Of a stretch of 64,000 nt of DNA, positions 12,001 to 23,819 are shown piece after piece. The stretch comes from Cerioporus squamosus (lineage: Eukaryota > Basidiomycota > Agaricomycetes > Polyporales > Polyporaceae), in NCBI GenBank assembly GCA_022592435.1, contig JABYQS010000139.1, forward strand, positions 1 through 64,000, given 5' to 3'. The notes beneath the pieces are model-generated. The model was not told the origin of the DNA and searched no databases. It saw only the letters and a program-made list of their open reading frames with translations. A program made the position numbers and the translations under genes. How positions within the stretch are numbered: position 1 is the first letter of the stretch; the number at the start of each line of letters is the position of its first letter.

Positions 12001-13390
12001 GAACGTCAGGTTCGCCTGGCAGATCGCACGTCTGCAGCGGCGTCAACAATACCTCAATCGCCAGGAGCTGCACACACGTACTGCTCGGAAGAAGACAAAG
12101 AAGCGGCAGCGGGCGCGCTACATTCGTGTTCCTCTGCGTGCTCCGCTCCAGGTCCCGTTCGCCGCCGAGGAGCCGCTTGCACCATGCTCCCCCAAAGAAC
12201 ACACGCAGATCTCGGAAGAGCAGGCACACTCCGTCCATCTCCGTGCGCTCCTTGCAGAGAATAGCGACGACCCAGCCTTCAAGGACTTCAGCGACCGACT
12301 CCGCACCCATCTCTTCCACCGCCTCGAGGCCCTTGCCGGTCGCTCAATCACGGCCGAACCAACCGCGGAAGAGCTCCGGTCAATTCGCATCAACAAAGAA
12401 GTGCTTTTCATTCACAAGGTCATGCGTGTCAACTGGACATCTTACGACATGCGACGGGAGCAGAGTTCGGTCAACCCGCGGACCCATCCCGATATCATGA
12501 TGCTTGCCCCATCGGGATCGACTCATCCCTTCCTCTACGCACGGATCGTCAGCGTCTTCCATGTCAATGTCTTCCGCATGCAACCTGGCGACGTCAATCA
12601 GCCCGAGCTGCAGTTGCTGCAGGTTCTCTGGGTCCGCTGGTTCGACTATGACATCACACGCCCCGGGGGCTTTGCGCACCTCCGTCCACATCGTCTCGTG
12701 TTCGCTGACCTCGACAGTGAACCATTCGGGTTCATCTCCCCCGAGCAAGTCCTCCGCGACGTCCACATTGTACCTGCGCCGCACTACGGTCGCTCGGACT
12801 CTCCCACTCTCCCATATCGTATCATCGCACGCCCTAGCCGTTCAACCGCAGAGGAACAAGCTGACGAGGCCTTCACACCGCGCAAGGACGATTGGAGATT
12901 TTATTATGTTGCTATGTGAGTACAGGCATCAGTGGTTATAACGCGCGTACTACTAATCAACTCGGGCGGTAGGTGGAGCGACAGGGACCTGTTCATGCGG
13001 TTCCTCGGTGGCGGCGTTGGACACGAGTACACTCACGAGACCTACGTCTACCAGACAGAGTCTGACATGCCAGTGGACGAGGACGAGTCAGAGCCCGCTG
13101 TTACTGGTGCATCGCCATCAGCCCAGGTCTCGCAGCAAACTGGAGATGAGGCCGTCTCGGATGAGGAAGAGCCGGAGGGAGCGTACGAGCCCTCAGACGA
13201 TGAAGTCGGAGGGGAGGGAGACGAGGAGGAAGACGAGGACGGGGACGATGTAGACCAAGATGGAGACGAGGACATGGACATCGATGCAGACCAAGATGGA
13301 GGCGAGGACGAGCCGGACCTTGGTCCGGAGGACGGAGAAGCTGACGAGGAAGTCGACGACTATGAGGCGAACCGATACGCGCAATACTGA
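9044..13390 (+). CDS. Plavaka-type DDE transposase
   Basis: Predicted 1323-aa transposase in eight exons: 9044-10432, 10487-10713, 10773-11028, 11087-11253, 11308-11413, 11460-11903, 11951-12915, 12973-13390. It starts MPTCPECDEEYTRF, a Cys-rich finger (CPEC...C), followed by a charged coiled-coil-like stretch. Motifs shared with basidiomycete Plavaka transposases include LLYSDSTHLANFGT (Asp420), LTYLADYPEK, the FACPECLIPK zinc knuckle, VPDLMHEFELGVWK (Asp645), MPTFGRDTIRR, LAARDFEDILQ and GELEHKRVKRFY (about Glu865-867). I propose Asp420, Asp645 and that Glu as the catalytic acids. The last exon encodes a very acidic tail. An upstream ATG at 8996 would add 16 hydrophobic residues and is less likely. 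No stop interrupts the spliced frame, so the gene may be functional. Confidence 0.82.
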
Positions 13391-13676
13391 CAGTTATATC
13401 ATATCATGTAGTTCTAGTACATCGTTCACGCGTTCGAAGCCGCGCTACTGGCAAGTCTGCATCGCGGCGCACCGCCAGTCCTCCACAGTCCGTGCGCACC
13501 CTCCCTGGACTCGTCGCCCAAAGTTCGACAACCGCATGTATGCGCCAGCGATCGCCGCATTCGCTCGCGCGATCCCCAAGCGATCGGGCGAATCCAATCC
13601 ACCGCTGGGATTGCGGCGCGATTGCAAGCGCCGCCGAGAGCGCGTCAGATTGCCAAACGCCCAATCGGGCCCGAGG

Positions 13677-13696
13677 GTTTTCGCTTTTTGCTGATG
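13677..13696 (-). repeat. Right terminal inverted repeat of the transposon
   Basis: On the complement this begins CATCAGCAAAA and matches the left end at 17 of 20 positions. It is followed directly by GTCCTCATTACAG, an acceptor-like sequence. Confidence 0.75.
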
Positions 13697-14395
13697 GTCC
13701 TCATTACAGGTTTGACAGCAACTCGATGCCAGTGTGGCAGGAGTCGAAGCCACTTGCTCCCGCTAGCTGCGCTCACACTGACAGTGCAGGTGCCGTGGCA
13801 GCACCGCTGGTAACGGCTTCTCGAGTCGCCGTCCAGGTTCACGGCAGCAGAACTGCGTGTCAACTTACACCTTCACAAATACCAGGTACCTCGTGTTCCA
13901 ACGTGATGCACGAAAGCTATGTATTTTGCGCAATGAGACTGTGCAAGTATGACAACAAGCTAAGATGCAAGCAAACACGATACAGGTGCGAATGTGTGAA
14001 ATGGTCCAAGTCCCAGCCCTCAGAATGCGAAGATGCAAGGTCTATGTAATGCTGAACGACTCGAAAGACGATGATTGCCTTGGTGGGTCACGGTGATGCA
14101 GAATGAGGATGCAGAAGGAAGGAGCAGAGAAGATGGAACAGATGTGAGTGGGTCGAATACGATATCGATACGTAGCATTTGACTAAGTAGGCGCATATGC
14201 CTAGGTGAATAAGCTGCAGGAGAGGAAAGGAAAGGAAGGAAGGAACGCGATAAGTATATGTGCACAACAGCCAACATACGATGACGAGACAGACGATGTA
14301 CAAGAAAGACAAGATGACCGGCACGGTGACCGGTGTAACAGCAGGGGTTTCAAACCAACCGAGGAAGCAGCCGCGAGGCAATGCCTGCAAGTACC
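13697..14395. other. No supported gene; right flank of the transposon
   Basis: An open frame crosses the transposon end and runs to about 14049, but it lacks recognisable features. A minus-strand frame at 14088-14399 encodes a hydrophobic stretch but lies beyond the stop of the neighbouring gene, so it is most likely 3' UTR. Confidence 0.4.
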
Positions 14396-16400
14396 TCACC
14401 TCAGACCCGTAAGCCGTCGCTTGAACCGCGCGAGGATGCCCTCATCGCCATGAGCAGCCACATCCGGCTCCACCAACGCGATCCGTACATTCCCCTCAGA
14501 GCCAAACCTCTGCCGCCTGAACGACCTCAGCGAGAACCGCCGCTTGATCGTCCGACCCCGCTCTCTCCAGCCAATGCCATACTCCTCTCCAGGACAGTCT
14601 CCGGCGACTCGAAGATGTACCCGCTCATCGACGACTGCGGCCGGCTCTCCAGGTCCGTGTCCGACTCGGGCATGGTGACGAGCGAGGGCGACGTCAGCCG
14701 CAGCGACGAGAACTTGAACATGCTGCTGCCGCTGCTGTCCAGCGGGTTGTGCAGGCTCTGCGTGACGGACGCGCGCAAGTGCGCGTTCGCAGTCGTAGGA
14801 CGGGGGTGAGGGGGCGTCGGCGCCGAGGGGGTGGCGGCGGCAGTCGCAGCGGCACGGATATCAGGCTGGCTGCGCAGGCGGTCGAGGATGCGGGAGGGCG
14901 GTCGGGAAGGTGGCGAGGGAGATGTGGGCGTAGACGAACGTGAGGCGGTTTCGTCGTGGTCAAACAACGTGAAGTTGGGCATCGATAATGACGTGCGTGC
15001 GAAGACGGGGGACGGCGAGAGGGGTAACGGTGACGGGAATTGGTCGGCTGGGGCGGTCGAAGAGGGAATAATGAGGGCAGGTAGCGTGACGTCGTCCGCA
15101 ACCATCTCCTCCAGGAGGCCGACCACGTAGTCGGGGAGCGGGACGTCGCCGACTTCGGCCTCCAGGCTGTCGCGCGGACGAGGCGAGCCAGTCTTCTCGA
15201 TACGAACGACACCGTTCAATCCAAGCAAGTTGGGAGAGTGAGGAGGCTTCAAGTTGAACTCGGCCTGTCGCGCGACCGCTGTTTGCTCATTAGACTCGTC
15301 TGACACGAGCGTCGCATCGGTCGAGTTCGAGCCCCGGCGAGAGTGGTTCCCATCTACGGATTTGGATCGTCTGTGTACGCTGATCGGGGACCGCAGCGCG
15401 AGGTCCAGGGCGGATGCGCGCAGTCGCATGGGGCGGACCTGGGATATTGTCTGCCGTCGGTCACGAATGACGGGGCTTGTGGAGAAACTCCTGCTGTGCA
15501 TTGGGAAGGTGATACGGGTGGGCGATAGCTGCATGAACTTGGCGAGGTTAACTTCCCGCTGCGTCATGGGGTTCGGGGACTCGACGAGAGGCGGGCCCGG
15601 GGGAACTTCACTGATCGGGCTGCACAGCTTCGTCAACAAGTCTCGGGTTTGCGCCGACTGATCCTTTCGCGCACTGCTCCGCCGTTCCTCCAACCAGCAC
15701 TCGCGCTGGAGCAACTTGACCTCCTCTGGGGATAGCCCCTTTTGGTTCTTCACTGCTTGCCGCAGCTTGATGGCGCAAGCCTGTGCGTCGCGGGCCTGTT
15801 CGCCCAGAATGGCTGTCGCCTTCTCCAGCGCTCGGATTTGTAGCTCTTGGGGAGAGATCTCCGCGGACGATACCTCGACAGCAGGAGCGTAGTGCGCTTT
15901 CTGCCTGTGAGTAGCGCGAGAGGCGACGGGCGATGAGCGCAGTAGAGGGAGTGGAAGTAGAGGGAGTAGAGAGGCGGCTGCTGCTAGGGTGCTTTGGGGA
16001 CATTATGGTGGGGTTTGGACAACCAAACGTATGACTCGTGTCAGGAGTCCTGGAGGTGCGAGGCACAAGCTGCGTAAGAGTTGTGGGGACAACTGCGGAC
16101 ATGCATCACGCACCTAACAGATAAATATGACTGTCGGCCAGTAGGCGGACAGAGATTTCCGGGGCCCTGCAGCGGCTTATGACGATGGGGAATTGGACGT
16201 GAAGACGTGTTACTCACCTTGGAGGATTCCGGCCACAGGGCATCGCTCTCGGTGACGATGCGCAGACCTGCGGACTTCAAACGACGTATCGTGAGACCAG
16301 CCGGAGGTTCGGGAAGACAATGCGGCTCCTGGGTGTCCTCCTGGGTGTCCTCCAGGTCCGGGAAGGATCCGAAGGAGTCGACAATCCTTTGTCCAAGCAT
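14396..16400 (-). CDS. Ser/Pro-rich protein of unknown function
   Basis: Proposed 573 aa in four exons: 16400-16218, 16113-16024, 15900-14621, 14564-14396. The first exon encodes an acidic, Pro-containing N-terminus. The region from 15900 starts with a helical stretch (about 60 residues, rich in Gln, Glu and Arg, ISPQELQIRALEKATAILG) that may form a coiled coil. The middle is low-complexity and rich in Ser, Thr and Pro, with basic SP sites such as HSRSFSTSP and RRGSNS that look like kinase targets. The last exon is uncertain. Without the 14620-14565 intron the frame ends at 14527, while the other frame continues as a basic C-terminus (RFKRRLTGLR). No family is recognised; a disordered regulatory or scaffold protein is the most that can be said. 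Confidence 0.55.
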
Positions 16401-18110
16401 GTTCGTATCGGCGCGAGGCAGCCCGGAGTTGATTGGTGACCGCAGTATTCACGAGAAGAGAAGCAGCGAAGGGCAGAAGGAACGTTAGATACAGGACACT
16501 GACAGTGCGACCATGGCACAAGGGAGACGAGGCGGCAGGAGGAGCGTGTGGGCCGCGCTGAGAGAGCGAGCAGAGTTGCCAGGGTGAGGTGCATGCCGTC
16601 TCCCGATCAGTTTCGCCCTGGTTTGGACGTTCTCGAACGCACACGTCACAACCTCCCGCCGGCTGTCTCAGCCTCGCGGTTACCGTATCCCCGAACTACC
16701 CGCAGCAATCCGCAATTCATTTTGCACGCTCGGTCGTCACTCGTCTTTCCTACGTAACTTCAGCGGGCGTCGAGGAATGAAGTACTGAGTACTGACCATC
16801 GCACCTTTGTCTCCTCGAGTCTCTCAAGGGAAAGATCTGCAACTGGTGGAAGGGGATCTTCAAGATGGCGCACCGCCGCCATCACTCCTGAATTTACGGG
16901 TCGCTGTGGCGGGCTCGGCATGCCGTTTCAGGTGTGCTGGCGCGACCACACCGCCGGCGGCCACAGCGAAGTTTCGGTCACCGTCTCAACAGGTCTCAAC
17001 GAGCACTTGGAACGAAGGGTGCGGCATGAGGAGGCAGAGTTAGGCAGAAGGAACGAGCTGGTAAGAGTAACGAGTTTGGGACCTTCGATGCTCAAGCCAA
17101 ACTGATGAAACGACCTTAGCACGCACCTTGTCCTCGTTATGCCATTGCGAGCAGTCCTCCCGGAGTGCTGCCATATGGGAATGCAGCACCAATGGCGCAC
17201 TATATGCTAGGCATCCTAGCTCGGGACAAGTGCAACGATGCGCACGAGAGAAGTGTCTGCGTGAGGACCAAGTGTCGCCAGGCCTGAGAGATCGGAGTGA
17301 CTTGAATACTGCGTACAAGACGAGCCCAGGATCTAGCTTTAGGTGGATGCGCAAGCTTGCACGATGCCGCAAAATCTCAGCTCAAGGTCATCAGCCCCTC
17401 GCGGGTGTCTATCTCGGTGGTTTTAGAACATGCTTGATCGGGCGACCAAGGAGGTGTGTGCTTTTGTTTCCAGAATAGCGAGAACTCATCTCGTTCAGGA
17501 TCGGAAGGCCGCCGAAGGTTACGACATGTACCGTACTCCAGGCGGTGCGCATCTTCTCAGTCTTCCGCAGGACCGTACTACAAAATACAGCTGACCGAGA
17601 TTTACCGTCCCAGCAACTCGTCTTGCAACGCACTAGTTCCCACATGTAGCTGCGGGCCTGTCCAGCACGATGGTTCTCCTCCATGCAAGTCGGTACCACT
17701 CCCTCCGCCTCTCTTCACCAGTCCTTGGTGCCTAGCTGAGTGCTCGGGGGAATCATTCCTTCTGATGCACGCCGACTGCATCCGCGCCGATCCATCTGCC
17801 GTTACTCCGTTTACCAGTCAGGTTCCCAGTCTGTCGCGCACGCCATTCGTCCTGCTACTCCGCACAATCAGCCCTCCACGATTCCGCAACGCAGTGGCAG
17901 CTTCTCGCCGAACGGAAGGGGCCCGGGCGGCAGGTCACGATGGCCCCGTTTCCCTTCTGCGGCCTTGCGGTCAGCTACGCTCTATCAAGCTTCTGAATCG
18001 CGCCATTTTCGCAGTATAAAGCAGCTCGAGGGTGTCCGAGGCATCGAAGACAGGTCCCTCGCCTTCGCCGAGCGGACGCCGTCGACGTACCAGTCCCCCA
18101 GCTCGCAGCG
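16401..18110. other. Intergenic region, no supported gene
   Basis: Several open frames of 60-190 codons occur on both strands, but none has a recognisable domain or convincing splice pattern. The right end is the promoter of the carboxypeptidase gene. Confidence 0.4.
18015..18020 (+). promoter_or_regulatory. TATA box of the carboxypeptidase gene
   Basis: TATAAA lies 91 bp upstream of the start codon at 18111, a usual distance for a fungal TATA promoter. Confidence 0.55.
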
Positions 18111-20775
18111 ATGCACGCCCGTGCTCTGCTGTTGCCTGTCCTTACTCTCGCGCTTGGGTTCGTCCCTACCGTTGTCCTCGGACAAGGAAACTCAGGCGTG
18201 CCGAACACGTTCCCGCACGCATGGCCAGGCCAGCCCAAGGGCAACTTCGGCACAGAATGGCAAAGCTGTACGTATACGTAGCGCATGGCTTATGTTCAGG
18301 CCTTCTTCCTTCCACCGCCTGGACTCAAACGCTACTGTCAGATTTCGAGGTGACTGAAAAGTTGCCGAACATCACGGGCTCCCTCCCGCGCAACTTCGCA
18401 GGCAACATCCCCGTGGACAGGGCGGGCCACCCCAACGACACGCTCTTCTTCTGGGCATGGGAGAAAGTCGGGCAGAACGGCTCCCTGACCGCCCCCGCAA
18501 GCCAGAACAACACAGAGCCGTGGATCATCTGGCTGCAAGGAGGGTGAGTGCGGCCCCTATAACGTTCCTGTGTCATGTCGAAGTTGAGCACGAACAATGG
18601 CGGGCATCAGGCCGGGGTCGTCGGGAATGATTGCCCTGACCACTGAGGTGAGTTGTGTCTGGGAACCCCAGAAGAAAGCACGAATTGCTCACCAGTACTA
18701 ACCGCGTGGTGACTGCAGAATGGCCCCATTCACATACAGCCTAACGGCACGTGGTTCCACAACAACTTCAGCTGGAACGCGCTCGCGGACACCATCTGGA
18801 TCGACCAACCAGTCGGTGAGCAGGCACTAAGAGCGAGAATTGCATGGCAGGTACTGAGCGAAGGCTTCCTACAGGCACCGGCTTCTCGACAGCAGACTCG
18901 ACAGGCTATGGTGCGCGCGTCCTTCAACTCCGGTTGCGGCTACGTTCCATTCAATGCTGATGTCCCTCGTATGCAGTCCCCGACGAGGATCAGACTGGGG
19001 AGGACTTCGTACGTCGCCTCGAGTCCGCTGATCACTCCTGGAGGTGACCCTGACCACCGACCTTGTCCTTTGTTGTGGTCTTCATAGGTCGGGTTCCTGT
19101 CGAACCTCGTCCAAGTGTTCCCGAGCCTCGCGACCCGGCCCCTGTTCCTGACCGGCGAGAGTTATGCTGGGACGTACATCGTGAGGAGATCTGTGCTTCG
19201 GGTGGAATACGCACGAGCGTCGAGAGCTGACAAGTTGGCTGCCAGCCGTACATCACGAAACACATCTTCCAGCACCCGAATCCGCCGGTCAAACTGCGCA
19301 AAATTGCGATTGGTGATGGCTCGCTGGGCTCTCAGGCAACTGTTGAGCACCTCCCTGTCGTGAGTGTCACCATGAGTGAACGCTAGAACAACGGGAGGAC
19401 TGAATGCACGCATCCGGGGTACAGGTGAACGTGATCGAGACATACCCAGCACTTATCGGCTTCGACCACGACGTGTTCAGCTTTTCCGCGAGCAGTGGGT
19501 CTTCACATCCCCATACCTCTGGCTGACCCTGCTGACATGTACGCTGTGCAGGACGCACCTCTGTGGATTCGACCTAAACCTCACTTACCCGCAGAACGGC
19601 CACTTCCCGACCCTGAACCTCGTCCAACCGACCGAGGACTCAGCACTGAGCCAGTCCTTGTCAAACCCAACCGAGACTCGCGCGAGATCTCTACAGCAGA
19701 CACTTGCCGAAAAGTTCACCGCGGTCCATGGCAAGCCCGACCTGACAAAGAGGGCCGACTTCCACGAACGCCGGGAGGAGCAGCGTCAGCAGTGGAAGCG
19801 GGACTTGTCCGGGCGCGCCAATGGGACCATAGACCCCTTCTACGGGTGCTTCTTGCTTGACGAGCTCATCGACTACGCGGTCAATTTCACATTCCCATGG
19901 TGTGAGTGCAATTCAGAATACAAAGAGCAAACACGCGCATGCATACTGATGGTGCCCAAACAGCGAACGGGGAATTCGACGTGTACGACATTCCCGACGG
20001 GACGAACCCCGAGCCCTTCAAGAATGCCTCTGATTTCTTCAACGACAACCGCACGCGCGCTGCGCTCCACGCACCGACGTCGAAGGACTGGATCCGGAAC
20101 TTCAACTACCCCTTCGGCTCCGTGCACAACCGCTCCCAGGGGAACCAGTACGGGGATCCGTCCGTCGAGCCGATCGCGTTCCTCTCCGAGCTCGCCGCGA
20201 ACGCGAGCGCAAATAACGTCTCCATCGTGTTCTACTCGGGCAACGACGATGCGCTCGTCCAGCACCACGGCACGGAGGTGATCATCCAGAACATGACGTT
20301 CGGGGGCGTGCAGGGCTTCTCGCGCAAGCCGTCCACGCCGTGGTTTGACGACGACGGCGCGTTCGCGGGCATCGTGCACCAAGAGCGCAACTTGACGTAC
20401 GTGCTGTTCGACGGCGCGGGACACCTGGTGCCGCTGTGGAAGCCCGCGCAGGCGCTGGTGTTCCTGCGCGAGTTCGTGCTGGGCTCCAATTTGAACGGGA
20501 CGGTGTCGGGGACGGTGGTTGTTGGCGGAGAGAACTCGACGCTTGCGAACGATTTCCTCCCTGGAGGGAACGTGGTCTACTTCGGGTCGTCGGCGACACA
20601 AGGGACTTCGACCATCCCGGCTGCTACGCAGGCCGCGTGGAACTCGTTCATAGCGACCGCTACTGCGACGAGTTCGCCATTGGGCCCGAATGCTGCGTAT
20701 GGGAGGAGTATACCGGGTCTGACTGGAGTGCTCGGGTTGTTCTTGGGCTCGCTGATGGCGTTCAGGGCCATCTAG
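18111..20775 (+). CDS. Serine carboxypeptidase, family S10
   Basis: Secreted or cell-surface peptidase that removes C-terminal residues. Eleven exons (18111-18267, 18342-18543, 18611-18647, 18719-18815, 18875-18910, 18977-19008, 19088-19180, 19246-19359, 19425-19498, 19552-19901, 19964-20775) give 667 aa. A signal peptide ends near residue 24. S10 signatures: WLQGGPGSSGM (oxyanion region), IDQPVGTGFS, and the nucleophile Ser212 in GESYAGTY. The catalytic Asp is at about 492 (SGNDDALV) and His551 lies in GAGHLVPLW. Many NxS/T sites suggest N-glycosylation. The C-terminus ends in a Ser/Thr-rich stretch and a hydrophobic segment (GLTGVLGLFLGSLMAF), so a GPI anchor is possible. The donor at 19499 (GTCTTC) is weak but the only one I found that keeps the frame. 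The gene is convergent with the KIAA1143-like gene. Confidence 0.9.
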
Positions 20776-20859
20776 AGACGCTGGGATAGACATTGATTAT
20801 GAGGATGATGCCGGTGGTGCATGAAGCAATGCACGTACAGACGTTGTTCCAGCTGTGGC

Positions 20860-21506
20860 CTAGGCATCAGTGTCGAATGAGAGCAGTTTCTTCTCCTGTT
20901 TCTTTGTCTTCTTCTTGCTACCCTTCGCCGCAGAGTCAGGTTTGGCTGCATCATCCCGGCCGTCTCCTACAGCTTTCCGTTTCGTGTTCTTCCCTTTCGC
21001 CACAGCTCCCATAGAGACCGATGGTGCCTGCTGCTTGTTAGCAGGCTTCGTCTCTGCAGACTGACCCTCCTTCCCCGAGGTACCTTCGGAAGCTGCCTCC
21101 TCCGTCCCAGGCTCAGGCAATGGAGACAGGCCTTTCGCTAGTGACAGTCACTCGATTACGACGGAATATGGACGTAGGTATGAGCATGCGTACCCTTCCG
21201 TCTCTCGTTCTCCGCCTCTCTCTCGGTGAGGTGTTTCCCTTCCTTCAGCACCACCACCTGGGGCTTCTCATCCATGTCGTCCTCATCCGCGCTTCCGCGG
21301 TCGTCGACCGGACGCTCCGGGATCGCTGGTCTGCGTGGGATTGGTGGACGCCCAGAGCCATCGTCCTCGAACTCGTCGTCATCGTCATCGTCGTCGTCCC
21401 TTCTACCGCCTCCCACCCCACGTTGCATCCGCTGCAGAAACGCGGGGATTTGTGCTTGATATGTGAGTCGGGAGGAGAGTTGAGCACGTGTCGGTTCTTT
21501 CGGCAT
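20860..21506 (-). CDS. KIAA1143/DUF4604-family protein
   Basis: Two exons (21506-21194, 21137-20860) give 196 aa. The N-terminus LSSRLTYQAQIPAFLQRMQ matches the start of the DUF4604 family. A run of acidic residues follows, then the conserved PQVVVLKEG motif, a Lys-rich segment and the characteristic C-terminal KKLLSFDTDA. This order is the same as in human KIAA1143. The family is conserved in animals and fungi and has no established biochemical role; composition suggests a disordered nuclear protein. It shares a 227-bp divergent promoter with SDHAF3. Confidence 0.82.
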
Positions 21507-21733
21507 TGTTGTCCGTTAGAGATAGTGCAACGCCGTGAGCCTAGGATGTCAGGAAGAGAAGTGAGGTTGGCAAGTGGTGGAGGTCAAGGTCGAAGTACGC
21601 AAGTCCATCAAGCGCCGTGCTTCCTTGTCATCGACCTCGACCTCGACCACTGCTCACGACGTCTCAACGCCTTCAGAACTCCCCGACGCCTCAAACTGGC
21701 CCAGCCCTCCGCTTCTGGATTAGTGAAAGCAGA

Positions 21734-22335
21734 ATGTTTCGAGTGACTGCTGTACGCTTGGCTGAGCCTGTGTCGAAACAACCTCTGAACCTGCGTGAAG
21801 CTAGCGCGGCTCTCCTGCCTCCATTGCCGTACGTCTCTATCACATTTGACGAATTGGAGGCCGACTCATTCTACTGCTTGGACAGACTATACCGTCGCAT
21901 ATTGCGTGCGCACAGAAACCTTCCATATGAGATGCGCTCGCTGGGAGACGACTACGTGAGGGCTGGTGAGTAATCGCTGTTCACCTCATGATATCCCAGT
22001 TCTCATTCGTCTGTTAGAGTTCCGAAGGCACAAGGAAACGACGAACAAGGTCCATATTATCGGATTCTTGTCGCAATGGAAACTATACCTCGACCAGCTA
22101 CCTGCGGGTCCGGACGGAGGCAAGGCCTTCAGGGGGATACCCCTCGACCCCACCACGCTGGAGAAGGTTCGTGGTGCCCTTGATGTTGTATTTTGCATCA
22201 ATGACATGAATCATTCCTCCATAGATGTCTGCAGAGCAACTCGGGCAATTGTACGAGGTCATGCACGTTACAAAGGACGTCTGGAAACCTGTAACCCCGG
22301 AGCAAGATGGAGAGAAGGGTTCAGGCCGGTCATGA
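21734..22335 (+). CDS. SDHAF3: Succinate dehydrogenase assembly factor 3 (LYR protein)
   Basis: Mitochondrial matrix LYR protein of the ACN9/SDHAF3 family, which helps mature the iron-sulfur subunit of complex II. Four exons (21734-21828, 21886-21965, 22018-22166, 22225-22335) give 144 aa. The L33-Y34-R35 motif opens LYRRILRAHRNLP, followed by MRSLGDDYVRAEFRRHK and FLSQWKLYLDQL. The final exon, MSAEQLGQLYEVMH, also fits the family. The first 30 residues are basic and lack acidic clusters, compatible with a targeting presequence. An in-frame ATG at 21617 would add 39 residues; the shorter start is preferred because it leaves a normal length. Confidence 0.9.
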
Positions 22336-22907
22336 CGACGGTTTCTATACTTCTAGGATATTGGGTAATATGGTGAGTCCATCGCATTGACTTTAGCTCC
22401 CGAAACTGACCGTGCTGACTACTTATACATCACCAGTACATTATGCTACTGCAAGCCAATGCAATACAGTCTTCTCCCCTCATGTACACTGCCAGTGCCT
22501 CTGTCCCGACCCGCTGACCACTCCAATGCTTCCTGCTCAATTGCAAACATGCCGAGTTCGTTCTCCGATCTCTTCCGCGGCTCCATATGCGTAGAACACA
22601 AGGAGAAAGGCGGCCTGCGACGGGTACACGCCAGGCGGCGCGCGTTCGTGCATGCTCTACGGCAGGTTTCGTCGACCGCGTTCCCTATCCCGTTCTCTTC
22701 CGTTCCGTGTTCGCATGAACCCCACGTCCGCCGTGTCGACTGTCACGTGGGCGCTCTCATCCTTCCTCATCGAGCGCCGTGAGGAACTGTTCAGGCTGAC
22801 TGTGCGTCGCTCCCGCGGTATATAAGGCTTAGCTCGACCTCTTCCAGCTCTCTCACAGTCCTCCACCTTCAACCCAGTCGTCTCATCGTCGCCAGCACCG
22901 TCTCATA
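22336..22907. other. Intergenic region and cyanase promoter
   Basis: No supported gene. A TATATAA element at 22819-22825 and a pyrimidine-rich leader precede the cyanase start codon. Confidence 0.45.
22819..22825 (+). promoter_or_regulatory. TATA box of the cyanase gene
   Basis: TATATAA lies 83 bp upstream of the cyanase ATG and is followed by a CT-rich leader. Confidence 0.6.
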
Positions 22908-23694
22908 ATGGCTCAAGCACTCGTACGTGGATGCATTATCGATGAAAGCATGGTACTGAACGCTATGACATCATCGCAGAAGCTCAACTCTACCGCCGAG
23001 CCTTACGCCGATCTTCCGCAGATCTGCGTCCAACTGCAGGAGGCAAAGGCAAAAAAGGGTACGCATTGACTACCTCACAGTGAGTGACGCTCACTTGACG
23101 ACGTACACTTTGGCGTTCAACGTTCAGGGCTCTCATTCGAGGCGATTGGCAAAGCCATCGGACACGATGAGGTGTGGGTGGCCGCGTTGTTCTTCGGTCA
23201 GGTTGGTTGGCATCTGTCGCCGTCAGGAGTTCTCCTGCTGATCGTCTTGTCCAGGCCAAGGCGACTTCGGAGGAGCTCGCCAAGCTCGGGGAACTACTTG
23301 ACATTTCCGCCGCTAACCTGACGGCTGAGATCGGCGAGAACTGGTTCCCGCGCCGCGGACTCGGCCCGGTTCCTCCCCAGGACCCGCTGCTCTACCGTCT
23401 TTTCGAGGTTCGTGCGCACTCGGCTCCTCGCGCAAGCTAGGTCTGACATCCATCTCCACAGGGAGTCCTCGTCTACGGTACCCCGATCAAGGCCCTCATC
23501 CACGAGAAGTTCGGCGACGGCATTATGTCCATGATCGACTGCAAGGTCAGCGTCCAGAAGAAGCCCGACCCCAAGGGGGACCGCGTGCTTCTCACGTTCG
23601 AGTACGTGATCCATGTGCACTTGTGAGCCCGGTTTACTGACGTTTAGTGTCTTTGCCACACAGTGGGAAGTTCTTGCCCTACCTCCGGTGGTAA
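22908..23694 (+). CDS. cynS: Cyanate hydratase (cyanase)
   Basis: Catalyses bicarbonate-dependent decomposition of cyanate to carbamate and CO2; carbamate then yields ammonia. Six exons (22908-22922, 22980-23058, 23128-23201, 23255-23407, 23462-23601, 23664-23694) give 163 aa, the normal family length. The N-terminal helical domain ([24 protein letters not shown]) resembles a helix-turn-helix. The catalytic triad is intact: Arg104 and Glu107 in LYRLFE and Ser130 in GDGIMSMID. These are spaced exactly as Arg96, Glu99 and Ser122 of the E. coli enzyme. The protein ends [10 protein letters not shown]. The first exon is only 15 nt. Cytosolic; probably a homodecamer as in the characterised family. 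Confidence 0.95.
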
Positions 23695-23819
23695 ATGGGT
23701 AGGGGAGGTCACTCAGTGCACCGTACGAGGTCCATGCAACTGTATTATTGTACAACAATCATGATCAACCTAGCACCCGTTCGTACACCCTAGCAATGAA
23801 GACTGCAATCAGCCGCCAC

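Larger units (their letters stand above)
5607..13696. mobile_element. Plavaka-type DNA transposon with two divergent genes
   Basis: The left end starts CATCAGCAAAAGCCCAAAAC and the right end, read on the complement, starts CATCAGCAAAAAGCGAAAAC: 17 of 20 bases agree. The element is about 8,090 bp. Subterminal zones (5620-5760 and 13530-13680) are full of short GCGATCG/GCAATCG motifs. One subterminal motif recurs in direct orientation near both ends: TGCGCCAGCGATCGCC at about 5643-5659 and 13539-13554. Internally there are two divergently transcribed multi-exon genes without premature stops. Both flanks carry GT next to the terminal repeat (5605-5606 and 13697-13698), possibly a 2-bp target duplication, but chance is not excluded. 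The family assignment follows from the transposase; the boundaries come from the repeats. Confidence 0.8.

Noticed and set aside
14088..14399. Minus-strand frame with a transmembrane-like stretch
   Set aside because: It lies beyond the TGA that ends the best C-terminal frame of the adjacent gene and has no start or splice support.
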